64,000 bases of DNA from Rhodococcus sp. UNC23MFCrub1.1 (GTDB taxonomy: Bacteria > Actinomycetota > Actinomycetes > Mycobacteriales > Mycobacteriaceae). Location of the stretch: NCBI RefSeq assembly GCF_000686025.1, contig NZ_JMLQ01000004.1, positions 372,001 to 436,000 of the forward strand, given 5' to 3'. A program made the position numbers and the translations under genes. Below, piece after piece: positions 46,291 through 57,119 of this stretch (position 1 is the stretch's first letter; each line of letters opens with the position of its first letter). The notes beneath the pieces are model-generated. The model worked only from the letters and a program-made list of their open reading frames with translations, did no database searches and was not told the DNA's origin.

Positions 46291-47394
46291 ATGACTGGCC
46301 TGGAATTCACGCGTCACGAGCACCCGTCGCCCGCCACCGCGGAAGCGCGGGCAGCGGTGTTGCAGGCGCCCGGGTTCGGCGTGCACTTCACCGATCACAT
46401 GGTGGCCATCGACTACGACGCCGGCACCGGGTGGCACGACGCGGTGGTGACGCCCTACGCGCCGTTCCCGATGGATCCCGCGGCCATGGTTCTGCACTAC
46501 GGCCAGGCCATCTTCGAAGGTCTCAAGGTCTACCGCCAGCCCGACGGCAGTCTCGCGTCGTTCCGCCCCGGCGCGAACGCGGAGCGCCTGCAGAGCTCGG
46601 CCGCGCGGTTGGCGATGCCGGCCCTGCCGGTGGAGCTGTTCCGCGAGTCCATCGAGCAGCTGCTCGCCGTCGACCACGAGTGGGTGCCCGTCGCCGGCGG
46701 CGAGGACGCGCTCTACCTGCGGCCGTTCATGTTCGCCACCGAGGCGGGGCTGGGCGTGCGCCCGTCGTCCTCCTACCGCTACCTCCTCATCGCCTCGCCC
46801 GCCGGCGCGTACTTCCCGCGCGGGGTCAAGCCGGTCAGCGTGTGGCTCTCCACCGAGTACGTGCGCGCCGCGCCGGGCGGCACCGGAGCCGCGAAGTTCG
46901 CGGGCAACTACGCAGCCTCCCTGCTGGCCCAGGCGCAGGCCGCGGACCAGGGCTGCGACCAGGTCGTGTGGCTCGACGCTCTCGAGCGCCGCTACGTCGA
47001 GGAGATGGGCGGGATGAACCTGTTCTTCGTCTTCGGCTCCGGACCCGACGCGCGGTTGGTCACGCCGTCCCTGTCCGGCTCGCTGCTGCCCGGCATCACG
47101 CGTGACTCGCTGCTGGCGCTCGCCACCGACGCGGGCTTCGCCGTGGAGGAGCGCAAGATCTCCACGGACGAGTGGCAGAAGAAGGCGGAGTCGGGCGAGA
47201 TCACCGAGGTCTTCGCGTGCGGCACCGCAGCCGTGATCACCCCCGTCGGCAGTGTGAAGTCGGCCGAGGGCGACTTCCGCATCGGTACCGGAGAGCCCGG
47301 CGAGGTCACCATGGCGCTGCGCGACACACTCACCGGAATCCAGCGCGGCACCTTCGCCGACACCCACGGCTGGATGAGCACGCTGCGCGACTGA
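46291..47394 (+). CDS. ilvE: Branched-chain amino acid aminotransferase
   Basis: 367 residues, fold type IV PLP enzyme for the last step of Leu, Ile and Val synthesis. Visible: [33 protein letters not shown], the PLP Lys202 in [29 protein letters not shown] and [18 protein letters not shown] 46291 lies 7 nt after TAGAGT (46278-46283) and was preferred to GTG 46282. Only 4 bp separate its stop from that of convergent cobS. Confidence 0.97.
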   Translation: MTGLEFTRHEHPSPATAEARAAVLQAPGFGVHFTDHMVAIDYDAGTGWHDAVVTPYAPFPMDPAAMVLHYGQAIFEGLKVYRQPDGSLASFRPGANAERLQSSAARLAMPALPVELFRESIEQLLAVDHEWVPVAGGEDALYLRPFMFATEAGLGVRPSSSYRYLLIASPAGAYFPRGVKPVSVWLSTEYVRAAPGGTGAAKFAGNYAASLLAQAQAADQGCDQVVWLDALERRYVEEMGGMNLFFVFGSGPDARLVTPSLSGSLLPGITRDSLLALATDAGFAVEERKISTDEWQKKAESGEITEVFACGTAAVITPVGSVKSAEGDFRIGTGEPGEVTMALRDTLTGIQRGTFADTHGWMSTLRD

Positions 47395-47398
47395 TCGC

Positions 47399-48151
47399 TC
47401 AGCCGACGAGGCAGAGCACGAGCACCACGGCGGTGGTCAGCTCGATGCTCGCCCCGAGCACGTCACCGACGAGACCGCCGAATCGCCGAACGCAGTGCCG
47501 GGCGAGCAGAGTGACGGCAGCGAGTGCCACCGCGACGGCTGCCACTCCCTGCAGCGGGACGCCGGGGACGGCGAGCAGCCCGGCGGCGAGTGCCACGAGG
47601 ACCCACAGGGTGACCACGGCGGGTGACTGCGACGCCGCGACGAGTGAGCCGAAGCCACTGCCGGTGGCGGCGGGCACCGAGCGGCGGCACACGATCACGA
47701 CGGCGCACCGGGACACGACGGCAGCGACCACGATCGCGAGAGCGTCTCCCCGAGAGACGAGTTCGCCCATGGCCACCGCCTGCACGCCGAGAATCAGAAC
47801 GAGGGTCGCGGCCCCGAACGGTCCGGTGGACCCGGACTTCATGATCGCCAGCGCACGCTCGGCCGGGCCGTAGGACCCGAGTCCGTCCGCGGTGTCCGCG
47901 AGCCCGTCGAGATGCATTCCGCGGGTCAACAGCGCCAGGATGCCGACGCCCATCAGTCCCGCGAGCAGGGGCGGCAGGTCGGCTGCGGCGCACGACCACA
48001 CCACCAGTGCGGCCGCGCCGCCCAGCGCCAGGCCCACGAGCGGGACGATCCCGATCGCGCGGCGTGCGTCGTCGCGATCGACGGCGTCCGGACCACGCAC
48101 CGGCAGCACCGTCAGCCAGGAGAACGCCAGGCGCACCGGGTCCAGGAACAT
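47399..48151 (-). CDS. cobS: Adenosylcobinamide-GDP ribazoletransferase
   Basis: 250 residues, integral membrane enzyme that joins alpha-ribazole to adenosylcobinamide-GDP, the last steps of cobalamin assembly. The signature is TRGMHLDGLADTADGLGSYGP (about 75); TGPFGAATLVLIL and a set of C-terminal hydrophobic spans follow. ATG 48151 overlaps the cobT stop by one base (TGATG). It is the last gene of a DUF3043-cobU-cobT-cobS string. Confidence 0.95.
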   Translation of the reverse strand: MFLDPVRLAFSWLTVLPVRGPDAVDRDDARRAIGIVPLVGLALGGAAALVVWSCAAADLPPLLAGLMGVGILALLTRGMHLDGLADTADGLGSYGPAERALAIMKSGSTGPFGAATLVLILGVQAVAMGELVSRGDALAIVVAAVVSRCAVVIVCRRSVPAATGSGFGSLVAASQSPAVVTLWVLVALAAGLLAVPGVPLQGVAAVAVALAAVTLLARHCVRRFGGLVGDVLGASIELTTAVVLVLCLVG

Positions 48152-49203
48152 CAGGGCCGCGTGCTCACTCCGGCATCGGAGAACGTCGCCATGTCGGCGA
48201 GTGTCGCGACGGCACCGGACAGGATCGGCAGCGCGACCATCGCCCCCGAGCCCTCGCCGAGGCGCATCGACAGGTCGAGCAGGGGATCGAGTCGCAGGTG
48301 TGCGAGCGCCAAGGCGTGTGCCGGTTCCGTCGACCGATGGCCGGCCAGCCACCACGACGAGGCGCCGACCGAGAGATCGTTCGCGACCAGTGCCGCCGCC
48401 GTGACGACGACGCCGTCGAGCAGCACCGGTGTGCGACGCACCGCGGCCTGCACCAGGAAGCCGGTCATCGCGGCGAGATCGGCGCCGCCGACGGTGCGCA
48501 GCAGTGCGATCGGGTCGCGGGTGACGGGACGCGCACGCCGCAGGGCGTCACGGATCGCGGCGGTCTTGCGGATCCACCCCGCGTCGTCGATGCCGGTACC
48601 GCGGCCGACCGCCGCCACCGGTTCGGTGTTGGTGACGGCAGCGATCAGCACGGTGGCGGGGGTGGTGTTGCCGATGCCCATGTCGCCGGCGATCAACAGG
48701 TCGGCGCCGCCGTCGACCTCCTCGTCGGCGATGTCGCGGCCCGCTGTCAGGGCGGCGATCACCTCGTCCTGCGACAGTGCGTCCTCGCGGTCGATCGACC
48801 CACTGGAGCGACGCACCTTGTGCGACGACACGGAGTCGTCGGTGTCCGCGTCGACCGCGATGTCCACCACTCGCACGGTCGCACCGGACACCGTCGCCAA
48901 CGCGTTGATCGCGGCGCCGCCGGCGGCGATGTTCGCGACCATCTGCGCCGTCACCTCGGGCGGGTACGCGGAGACCCCACCGCGGGCGATGCCGTGATCG
49001 CCGGCGAAGACCACGGCGCGAGCCCGAGCGAACCGATGCGGAGGGCTCACGCCCTGGCACGACGCGACCCACACGGCGAGGTCCTCGAGACGGCCGAGCG
49101 AGTCCGCGGGCTTGGTCAACGACGACTGCCTGGCTCTCGCCTCACGGGCGATCTCGGCGTCGGGTGGATCCACCGGACGGAACAGTGCGGAACTCTCGGT
49201 CAC
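48151..49203 (-). CDS. cobT: Nicotinate-nucleotide:dimethylbenzimidazole phosphoribosyltransferase
   Basis: 350 residues; makes alpha-ribazole phosphate, the lower ligand of cobalamin. Motifs: [18 protein letters not shown] near the start, [34 protein letters not shown] and the catalytic Glu in [19 protein letters not shown] 49203 overlaps the cobU stop as GTGA and was preferred to GTG 49206, three bases earlier. Confidence 0.95.
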   Translation of the reverse strand: MTESSALFRPVDPPDAEIAREARARQSSLTKPADSLGRLEDLAVWVASCQGVSPPHRFARARAVVFAGDHGIARGGVSAYPPEVTAQMVANIAAGGAAINALATVSGATVRVVDIAVDADTDDSVSSHKVRRSSGSIDREDALSQDEVIAALTAGRDIADEEVDGGADLLIAGDMGIGNTTPATVLIAAVTNTEPVAAVGRGTGIDDAGWIRKTAAIRDALRRARPVTRDPIALLRTVGGADLAAMTGFLVQAAVRRTPVLLDGVVVTAAALVANDLSVGASSWWLAGHRSTEPAHALALAHLRLDPLLDLSMRLGEGSGAMVALPILSGAVATLADMATFSDAGVSTRP

Positions 49204-49766
49204 CACGTGCCTCTCGATCGGTCGGTGGGTCGGTCACTCGGTCGGGTGAGGGGGACGGACAACCCGGCCACCACCAACGTCACCGCGTCACACACCTGCG
49301 CGAGACGGGCGTTCGCGGCACCGATCTCGTCGCGGAAGAGTCTGCCCGCCCGCGACTCCGGGATCACGCCCAGACCCACCTCGGGGGAGACGAGCACCAG
49401 CGGACCCTCGAACCGGTCGACGGCCGTCACCAGGTCGTCGACCGCGGCCACCACCGTGCCGCGCGGCGAGTCCCACGCGCGCAGATCGTCCAGCGCGCCG
49501 GTGAGCCAGGTCCCCAGGTCGTCGACCAGTGTGGGCACGTCGTCCCGCAGGGCCTCGGACAGTGCCGCGTACGAGGTGATCTCGACCGTGGACCAGTGCT
49601 TAGGCCGCGTCCGTCGATGCGTGTCGATGCGGGCGTCCCAATCGGCGTCCGCACTGTTCCGCCGCCCGGTGGCCACGTACCGGACCTCGGCGTGACCGGC
49701 CAGCAACGACTCCGCATGGCCGGACTTGCCGGACCGGGCACCTCCGAGGACGAGCGTGCGCGTCAC
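49200..49766 (-). CDS. cobU: Adenosylcobinamide kinase/guanylyltransferase
   Basis: 188 residues. P-loop GGARSGKS (8-15), then [32 protein letters not shown] and [21 protein letters not shown], all typical of CobU/CobP. It phosphorylates and guanylylates adenosylcobinamide, providing the substrate of CobS. It follows DUF3043 by 11 bp and is coupled to cobT. Confidence 0.95.
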   Translation of the reverse strand: MTRTLVLGGARSGKSGHAESLLAGHAEVRYVATGRRNSADADWDARIDTHRRTRPKHWSTVEITSYAALSEALRDDVPTLVDDLGTWLTGALDDLRAWDSPRGTVVAAVDDLVTAVDRFEGPLVLVSPEVGLGVIPESRAGRLFRDEIGAANARLAQVCDAVTLVVAGLSVPLTRPSDRPTDRSRGTW

Positions 49767-49777
49767 CGCGGGTGCGC

Positions 49778-50446
49778 TCAGACCGCGTCGCCGGGGCCGA
49801 CGCGAGGCTTGGGGGCACGCATCTTGCGGACCTGCGACGCGCGGACGAACGAGTACCAGCCGAGCTTGAAGCCGCCGTCCGGAGTCTCGGGGAAACGGTC
49901 CCGCACCTTGTTGTTGACGCGGCGGCCGAGCAGATAGCCGTCGATACCCATGAAGATCATCATGATGAACAGCGCGAGCGTGACGATCGACTGCACCTCG
50001 GGGCTCAGGAACAGTGCCACGAGCAGGATCAGGGCCATCGGCATGAAGAGCCCGACGAAGTTGCGACGCGAGTCGACCAGGTCACGCGCGTAGGCGCGGA
50101 CGGGGCCCTTGTCGCGGGGGAGGAGGAACTTGTCCTCGCCGGCCATCATGCGGGCACGCTGGTCGGCGGCCTTCGCGCGACGCTCGGCCGAGGCGGCCTT
50201 GCGCTCGTCCTTGCTGCCCCGCGTCGCCTTGCGTCGCGCCCGGGCCTCCTTGGCCGTCAGCGGTGCCGGTGCGACCGGGCCACGGCGGCGGCCCTCGGCC
50301 TCACGCCGTGAGGGCGTGGGACGGCCCTTGCCGAGGCTGACGTTGCCGCGGGTCTGCGCCGTGCTCTCGTCCAGGCTCGTCGACTCGTGGTCGACGGGGG
50401 TCTGGGTGTCGGACTTCTCACTCGACTTACCGAAGGGCAGCTTCAC
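49778..50446 (-). CDS. DUF3043 membrane protein
   Basis: 222 residues. A long basic, Ala/Arg-rich cytoplasmic region (residues 1-125) precedes two close hydrophobic spans (NFVGLFMPMALILLVALFL and LALFIMMIFMGIDGYLLG) and a short tail with GWYSFVRASQVRKMRAPKPRVG. The family is conserved in Actinobacteria with no known function. GTG 50446 was preferred to GTG 50452 because TAACCT (complement 50453-50458) lies 6 nt before it and abuts the earlier codon. It appears to head the cobUTS transcript. Confidence 0.88.
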   Translation of the reverse strand: MKLPFGKSSEKSDTQTPVDHESTSLDESTAQTRGNVSLGKGRPTPSRREAEGRRRGPVAPAPLTAKEARARRKATRGSKDERKAASAERRAKAADQRARMMAGEDKFLLPRDKGPVRAYARDLVDSRRNFVGLFMPMALILLVALFLSPEVQSIVTLALFIMMIFMGIDGYLLGRRVNNKVRDRFPETPDGGFKLGWYSFVRASQVRKMRAPKPRVGPGDAV

Positions 50447-50531
50447 CCCCACAGGTTATTCGACGTTCACCACCACGCGAACACCGCAGTCGTGGGCTCT
50501 CACGACCGGCGCTCCTCGTTAGAGTGTTCCG

Positions 50532-51581
50532 ATGCGCGTTCTCATCGCCCCCGATTCCTTCGGAGACACCCTGACCGCGGCCGAAGCAGCCGACGCCATC
50601 GCGGCGGGGTGGTCGAGCGCGCGCGACGACGAGCTGATCCTCGCGCCCCAGTCCGACGGCGGACCCGGGTTCGTCGACGCACTCGCGGCCGACGGCGGCG
50701 AGGTGATCGAGTCGACCGTGTCCGGACCCCTCGGCGACGTCGTGACCGCGCGCTGGTTGCTCGACGGCGCGACCGCCTACGTGGAGGTCGCGCAGACCGT
50801 CGGTCTCGGACTGCTCGGTCGTTCGCCGGATCCGGATTCGGCCGTCGCGGCGTCCAGCAGGGGAGTGGGGCAGATCGTCGCGGAGGCGCTGACCCGTGGT
50901 GCGACCACCGTGGTGGTCGGTCTCGGTGGCAGCAGCTCGACCGACGGCGGCGCGGGCATGATCGAGGCTCTCGGGGGACCCGACGCGGCGGTCGCGGCTC
51001 TCGCGGACGTCGACCTCGTCGCGGCCACGGACGTCGACAATCCGTTGCTGGGTCCGGCCGGTGCGGCCGCGGTGTTCGGACCGCAGAAGGGTGCGGACGC
51101 GGACACCGTGCGTGTGCTGGAGGAGCGGAACGCCGACTGGTGCGTCGAGCTCGATCGCGTCGCCGAGCGCGCGGTGGCGGACCTGCCGGGGGCGGGTGCG
51201 GCCGGCGGCCTGGGCGCCGCGTTGCTCGCGCTGGGAGCGACCCGCACGTCCGGGGCCGATCTGGTGGCCGAGCGCACCCGTCGCCACGAGGTGATGCCGA
51301 CGGTCGACGTGGTGCTGACGGGCGAGGGGAAGTTCGACTCGCAGTCGTTGCGCGGAAAGGTGGTGACCGCTCTCGCGGGGTCGGCTCGCGAGCACGGTGT
51401 GCGCACGGTGGTCCTCGCCGGTCAGGTGCGTCTGGGCGAGGACGACATGCGCGCGGCGGGCATCGAGTCGGCGCACTCGGTGACCGATTTCGCCGGATCG
51501 GTCGCCCTCGCCATGTCGGACGCGCGTGCCCAGCTGACCGGACTCGCCGCGGACGTCGCCCGCACCGGCTCGTGGGCGTGA
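50532..51581 (+). CDS. Glycerate 2-kinase (GlxK/GarK family)
   Basis: 349 residues. The N-terminal MRVLIAPDSFGDTLTAAEAADAI is the hallmark of this kinase family; QSDGGPGFVDAL, VGLGGSSSTDGGAGMIEALG, GAGAAGGLGAALLALG and VLTGEGKFDSQSLRGK follow. It phosphorylates D-glycerate for entry into glycolysis. ATG 50532 lies 6 nt after TAGAGT (50520-50525), a leaderless start. It is divergent from DUF3043. Confidence 0.93.
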   Translation: MRVLIAPDSFGDTLTAAEAADAIAAGWSSARDDELILAPQSDGGPGFVDALAADGGEVIESTVSGPLGDVVTARWLLDGATAYVEVAQTVGLGLLGRSPDPDSAVAASSRGVGQIVAEALTRGATTVVVGLGGSSSTDGGAGMIEALGGPDAAVAALADVDLVAATDVDNPLLGPAGAAAVFGPQKGADADTVRVLEERNADWCVELDRVAERAVADLPGAGAAGGLGAALLALGATRTSGADLVAERTRRHEVMPTVDVVLTGEGKFDSQSLRGKVVTALAGSAREHGVRTVVLAGQVRLGEDDMRAAGIESAHSVTDFAGSVALAMSDARAQLTGLAADVARTGSWA

Positions 51582-51678
51582 CCGCCCCGGCGATCGTGTG
51601 GAATAGCGGGGTCGGGAGTACCGTTGACTGTGTTCGCCGGCGTTGTCGCCGAGAGGGCACGAACGATAGGGAGAACCC

Positions 51679-52059
51679 ATGACTGTGCAGAACGACGTCG
51701 CCACCAGTGACGTGACCACCACCGACACCGAGACGCACGCCGTCCTGATGACCGAAGCGGCCTCGTCCAAGGCCAAGGCACTGCTCGATCAGGAAGGCCG
51801 CGACGACCTGGCGCTGCGCATCGCGGTTCAGCCCGGCGGGTGCGCAGGGCTGCGCTACCAGCTGTTCTTCGACGACCGCTCGCTCGACGGCGACCTGGTC
51901 AAGGACTTCGGCGGCGTCACGCTCGCCGTGGACCGGATGAGCGCGCCGTACGTCGAGGGCGCATCGATCGACTTCGTCGACACCATCGAGAAGCAGGGTT
52001 TCACGATCGACAACCCCAACGCCACGGGTTCGTGCGCGTGCGGTGACTCCTTCAACTGA
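51679..52059 (+). CDS. IscA/ErpA-type iron-sulfur carrier (HesB family)
   Basis: 126 residues. The three Fe-S ligands are C55 (QPGGCAGLRY), C119 and C121 (GSCACGDSF). It accepts and passes clusters to apo-proteins; likely clients in the neighbourhood are LipA and the Rieske protein. It has a longer polar, Thr-rich N-terminus (about 20 residues) than E. coli ErpA. GGGAGAA lies 6-7 nt before the ATG. Confidence 0.94.
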   Translation: MTVQNDVATSDVTTTDTETHAVLMTEAASSKAKALLDQEGRDDLALRIAVQPGGCAGLRYQLFFDDRSLDGDLVKDFGGVTLAVDRMSAPYVEGASIDFVDTIEKQGFTIDNPNATGSCACGDSFN

Positions 52060-52078
52060 GTCCCGAGTAGTCTCCCGC

Positions 52079-52111
52079 CGTCCCCGGCACCCTGCGTGGG
52101 TGCCGGGGACG
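52079..52111 (+). terminator. Terminator of the IscA-like gene
   Basis: CGTCCCCGGCACCC (52079-52092) and GGGTGCCGGGGACG (52098-52111) form a perfect 14-bp stem with a 5-nt loop, 20 bases after the stop. Confidence 0.75.
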
Positions 52112-52180
52112 ACGTGTGTCCGGGGTGCGTCGTCCCGGGGCGTCCGTCTGATGGGGTTCACCCACTCGTCACCCGGGTAA

Positions 52181-53200
<1,020 letters not shown>

Positions 53201-53214
53201 TTCGCGTCTGTTGG

Positions 53215-55140
53215 CTAGAGCCGAACCGGGTACGTGGGTTCGGCGATGGCCGGCACGATGCGCTTCTCGACGAAGATGCCGTGCCACACCATGAAGATGA
53301 GCACGGTCCACAACCGGCGGCTATGATCGCTGCGTCCCTCGCGGTGGTCGTTCAGCATGCGGGTGATCGCGGCCTTGTCGAGCAGGTGATCGGTCTGGGA
53401 ATCGGCGATCTGCTGGTGCGCCCAGTCGAAGAGCTCGGTGCCCCGCAGCCAATGCCGAAGCGGCACAGGGAAACCCAGCTTCGCGCGGTTGAGCACATGA
53501 TCGGGCACGATGCCGTCGAGTGCTTTGCGTAGCGCGTACTTCGTCGTCGACTTCGTGATCTTCTGCTCCAGCGGCAACTGCTCCGCCACCCGAAACACCT
53601 CGTTGTCGAGGAACGGCACGCGCAACTCCAACGAGTTGGCCATCGTGATCTTGTCGGCCTTCACCAGGATGTCGCCGCGCAGCCACGTGAACAGGTCCAG
53701 ATGCTGCATCCGCGCCACCGGGTCCCAGCCGGCGGACTGCGCGTAGATCGGCGCCGTCACGTCCTGATGGGTCCACTCGGGCCGGAACTCCCGCAACACC
53801 GACCGCAACTGCGCATCGTTGAAGCTGCGCGCATTGCCGTAGTAGCGCTCCTCCAGGCTCATCGACCCGCGGTGCAGGAGACTCTTGCCGCGGGTGCCCT
53901 CCGGGATGCGCTCACTCAGTCGACCGGCGGCGCGTCGCAGGGAGGGTGGCAGCTTCTCGAACGGTGCGAGCGACAACGGCTCCCGGTAGATGGTGTAGCC
54001 GCCGAACAACTCGTCCGCACCCTCGCCCGACAGCACCACCTTGACGTGCTTCCGTGCTTCCTTGGCGACGAAGTAGAGCGGCACCAGCGCCGGGTCCGCC
54101 ACCGGATCGTCGAGATACCAGACGATCTCGGGGATCGCCGCGGCGAACTCCTCGGGCCCGACGACCTTGATGACGTGCTTGGCGCCGATCGCGGCGGCCG
54201 ACTCGGCCGCGACGTCCACCTCGGAGTAGCCCTCACGCTCGAAACCGGTGGTGAAGGTGACCAGATCCGGGTTGTGCCGCATGGCGAGCGCGGCGATCGC
54301 CGTGGAGTCGATGCCGCCGGACAGGAACGAGCCCACGGTGACGTCGGCACGCATGTGCTTGGCGACGGAGTCCTCGAGCGCCTCGGCGATCTCGCGGTAG
54401 CGCGCCGCCTCGGTGCCCGACGGGACGGGACGCACCGGGAACGTCGGCCGGAAGTAGCGGGTGACGGTCGGCTCGGAGCCGGGAGTCAGGCGAGCGGTGC
54501 AGCCGGACTCCAGGCGACGGATGCCCGCGTGGAGCGTCTCGGGTTCCGGCACGTACTGCAGCACCGTGTAGTGCTCCAGGGCGCGGGGGTCGAGCTCGTC
54601 GGACACGCCCAACGACTCGAGGAGTTCGAGAATGCTCTTCTTCTCGCTCGCGAACGCGGTGCCCGCGGCGCCCGTCGAGTAGAACAGCGGCTTGATGCCG
54701 AACGGGTCACGCGCGAGGAACAGTTCCCGCTTCTCGGTGTCCCACAGCGCGAAGGCGAACATGCCCCGCAGGCGTCGAACGGCGTCGTCGCCCCAGAAGT
54801 GGAACGCGGCGAGAATGGCCTCGCCGTCACCCTCGGTGGCGAACGTCGCGCCGTGCTCGCGTGCCAACGTCTCGCGCAGTTCGAGATAGTTGTAGATCTC
54901 GCCGTTGAACACCAGCGCGTAGCGCTCCGGACTCTCCGCGGGACCCCAGCGGAGCGGCTGGTGCGAGTGCTCGATGTCGATGATCGAGAGCCGGTTGAAG
55001 CCCAGCGCCAGATCGTCGTCGTGCCACGTTCCCGGCTCGTCCGGCCCGCGGTGTCGCATGCAGTGCGACGCGTGGCCGACGGCATCGACGACATCTTCCG
55101 CGGATGCGTTCGACGTCAGCAGTCCCAGCAGTCCACACAC
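53215..55140 (-). CDS. asnB: Asparagine synthase (glutamine-hydrolysing)
   Basis: 641 residues. The GTG at 55140 was chosen so that Cys becomes residue 2 (GTG-TGT-GGA, CGLLGLL), the mature nucleophile of the Ntn glutaminase domain. That domain also has RHRGPDEPGTW, FNRLSIIDI and VFNGEIYNYLELR. The synthetase domain has the PPi loop FLSGGIDSTAIAAL and LSGEGADELFGGYTIYR. It forms asparagine from aspartate, glutamine and ATP; related actinobacterial enzymes amidate cell-wall precursors. It is divergent from ctaC. Confidence 0.93.
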   Translation of the reverse strand: MCGLLGLLTSNASAEDVVDAVGHASHCMRHRGPDEPGTWHDDDLALGFNRLSIIDIEHSHQPLRWGPAESPERYALVFNGEIYNYLELRETLAREHGATFATEGDGEAILAAFHFWGDDAVRRLRGMFAFALWDTEKRELFLARDPFGIKPLFYSTGAAGTAFASEKKSILELLESLGVSDELDPRALEHYTVLQYVPEPETLHAGIRRLESGCTARLTPGSEPTVTRYFRPTFPVRPVPSGTEAARYREIAEALEDSVAKHMRADVTVGSFLSGGIDSTAIAALAMRHNPDLVTFTTGFEREGYSEVDVAAESAAAIGAKHVIKVVGPEEFAAAIPEIVWYLDDPVADPALVPLYFVAKEARKHVKVVLSGEGADELFGGYTIYREPLSLAPFEKLPPSLRRAAGRLSERIPEGTRGKSLLHRGSMSLEERYYGNARSFNDAQLRSVLREFRPEWTHQDVTAPIYAQSAGWDPVARMQHLDLFTWLRGDILVKADKITMANSLELRVPFLDNEVFRVAEQLPLEQKITKSTTKYALRKALDGIVPDHVLNRAKLGFPVPLRHWLRGTELFDWAHQQIADSQTDHLLDKAAITRMLNDHREGRSDHSRRLWTVLIFMVWHGIFVEKRIVPAIAEPTYPVRL

Positions 55141-55438
55141 GGTCGGTACGCCTCGTTTCGTTCGGGTGTCGGCCCGGTAGCGGGCCTGGTCACAGGCGTC
55201 GCCGGGACCTCGACGGCCCGACGCGCATCGGTCCGAGTATGCCGCAGTGCGGCGGGAACGCCGAAGTGACCGGCCGGGCCCGGTGTCGCCACCCAACTCG
55301 CACCCGACCCGACACGAGAACCGAGCCCGCTTTGGTCTACGCTGCGTAGTACACGAGTACCTCGTGCGTGTGAGCGACTTCGGTGGCTCGTCCGGACGGT
55401 TCTCGTACTCTCCATCTGGCAATCAGGAAGGCGTGATC

Positions 55439-56482
55439 GTGGCGCAGCGTGGTGGTGGATCCGGTCGTCGGACGACACGACGAGTCGGATTGGTGGCCTC
55501 TCTTGCAGTGGCCGCCGTGGTGCTGTCGGGCTGCGGCATCGACAATTCCGTACTTCGATTCGGATGGCCTTCGGGCGTCACGCCGCAGGCCGAGCGGATG
55601 CGCGAGCTGTGGACGTGGTCCGTCATCGCGGCGCTCATCATGGGCGTCATCGTGTGGGGCCTGACCTTCTGGACGGTGGCATTCCACCGCAAGAAGAAGG
55701 ACTCGCCGGAGTTCCCGCGCCAGACCGCGTACAACGTCCCGCTCGAGCTGTTCTACACGGCCGTGCCGTTCGTCATCATCGCCGTCCTCTTCTACTTCAC
55801 GGTCGTCGTGCAGAACTACGTCCAGGAGAAGCAGGACAACCCCGACGTGGTCGTCGACGTCACCGCGTTCCAGTGGAACTGGAAGTTCGGCTACCGCACC
55901 GTCGACCTCAAGGACGGGCAGCCGCTGTACGACGGCACCGACCAGGAGCGCGAGCAGGCAGCAGAGGAGGCCGGCACCCCCGAGGGTGAGGAGCCGGGCC
56001 CGCTGTTCGGCCGCGAGAAGTCCGACCAGTCGTACCTGCACTACAACGAGGTCGAGACCGTCGGCTCCAGCTCCGAGGTCCCGATCCTCGTGCTCCCCAC
56101 CGGCAAGCGCATCGAGTTCGAGATCGCGTCCTCCGACGTCATCCACTCGTTCTGGGTTCCCGAGTTCCTGTTCAAGCGCGACGTCATGCCGAACCCGGAC
56201 GAGAACAATTCCGACAACGTGTTCCAGATCAGCGAGATCGAGCGTGAGGGCGCCTTCGTCGGGCGCTGCGCCGAGATGTGCGGCACGTACCACGCGATGA
56301 TGAACTTTGAGGTTCGCGCGGTCAGCCCCGAGGCCTTCGAGAACTACATGGCGGCGCGTCGCGACGGCCAGACCAACGCTCAGGCGCTGGAGTCCATCGG
56401 CGAAGAGCCTCGCGCGACCTCCACCTCGCCGTTCAACACCGACCGCACCGTCAAGGCTGCGACCGTGGCAGAAGGAAACTGA
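55439..56482 (+). CDS. ctaC: Cytochrome c oxidase subunit II
   Basis: 347 residues. The N-terminal signal ends in a lipobox (VVLSGC), followed by two membrane spans and the extracytoplasmic CuA domain: VIHSFWVPEFLFKRDV and the ligand cluster GRCAEMCGTYHAMMNFE. FQWNWKFGY is the electron-transfer aromatic region. An actinobacterial acidic insertion (EREQAAEEAGTPEGEE) sits inside the domain. GTG 55439 was preferred to GTG 55433 because AGGAAGG lies 7 nt before it. TACTCT at 55406-55411 is a likely -10. Confidence 0.96.
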   Translation: MAQRGGGSGRRTTRRVGLVASLAVAAVVLSGCGIDNSVLRFGWPSGVTPQAERMRELWTWSVIAALIMGVIVWGLTFWTVAFHRKKKDSPEFPRQTAYNVPLELFYTAVPFVIIAVLFYFTVVVQNYVQEKQDNPDVVVDVTAFQWNWKFGYRTVDLKDGQPLYDGTDQEREQAAEEAGTPEGEEPGPLFGREKSDQSYLHYNEVETVGSSSEVPILVLPTGKRIEFEIASSDVIHSFWVPEFLFKRDVMPNPDENNSDNVFQISEIEREGAFVGRCAEMCGTYHAMMNFEVRAVSPEAFENYMAARRDGQTNAQALESIGEEPRATSTSPFNTDRTVKAATVAEGN

Positions 56483-56488
56483 CATCCC

Positions 56489-56905
56489 ATGAAGATCGAA
56501 GCGAAACTCTTCGAGATCCTGACCGGGTTCTTCATCCTCGTCGGAATCCTCTACGGCGTGTTCACCGGCTTCTCGCGGACCGGCATCGAGTGGGCCGGCC
56601 TCACCGCCATCGCCCTCTCGGCGGGCCTGACGCTGATCGTCGGAACGTACTTCCGGTTCGTCGCTCGTCGACTGGACACCCGTCCCGAGGACTACGACGA
56701 CGCGGAGATCGCCGACGGTTCAGGCGACCTGGGCTTCTTCAGCCCCGGTAGCTTCTGGCCCATCATTCTCGCCGGATGCGCCGCCTTCATGGCCCTGGCG
56801 TTCGCGTTCTACGAGCCCTGGATGCTCGCGGTCGGCGCCCTCGCCATCATCGCCGCCGCAGCCGGACTGGTCTTCGAGTACCACGTGGGACCCGAGAAGC
56901 ACTGA
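56489..56905 (+). CDS. ctaF: Cytochrome c oxidase subunit IV, actinobacterial type
   Basis: 138 residues with four hydrophobic spans and the family pattern MKIEAKLFEILTGFFILVG, SRTGIEWAGLTAIALS and FFSPGSFWPI. This small subunit is specific to the actinobacterial bc1-aa3 supercomplex. It starts 6 bp after ctaC. Confidence 0.95.
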   Translation: MKIEAKLFEILTGFFILVGILYGVFTGFSRTGIEWAGLTAIALSAGLTLIVGTYFRFVARRLDTRPEDYDDAEIADGSGDLGFFSPGSFWPIILAGCAAFMALAFAFYEPWMLAVGALAIIAAAAGLVFEYHVGPEKH

Positions 56906-56917
56906 CACAGCTCCACC

Positions 56918-56952
56918 CCGAACGCCCCCGGCCTGTGGTCGGGGGCGTTCGG
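56918..56952 (+). terminator. ctaCF terminator
   Basis: CCGAACGCCCCCG (56918-56930) and CGGGGGCGTTCGG (56940-56952) form a perfect 13-bp stem with a 9-nt loop, 12 bases after the ctaF stop. Confidence 0.75.
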
Positions 56953-57119
56953 CGTCGGTGAGGTGGGATTGCGCCCTCCTGGTGGGCTTTTCGCACCTCC
57001 GGTGTTCCCGCACCCACGCTGCGCCGTCGCACGTCGCCTTGCCGAGCAACACGCATGCGTGACGCGAGGAAGGGTGCGGGAACTGGTGCCCCGGCGGCCG
57101 CTCGCGCGATGATGACGAC

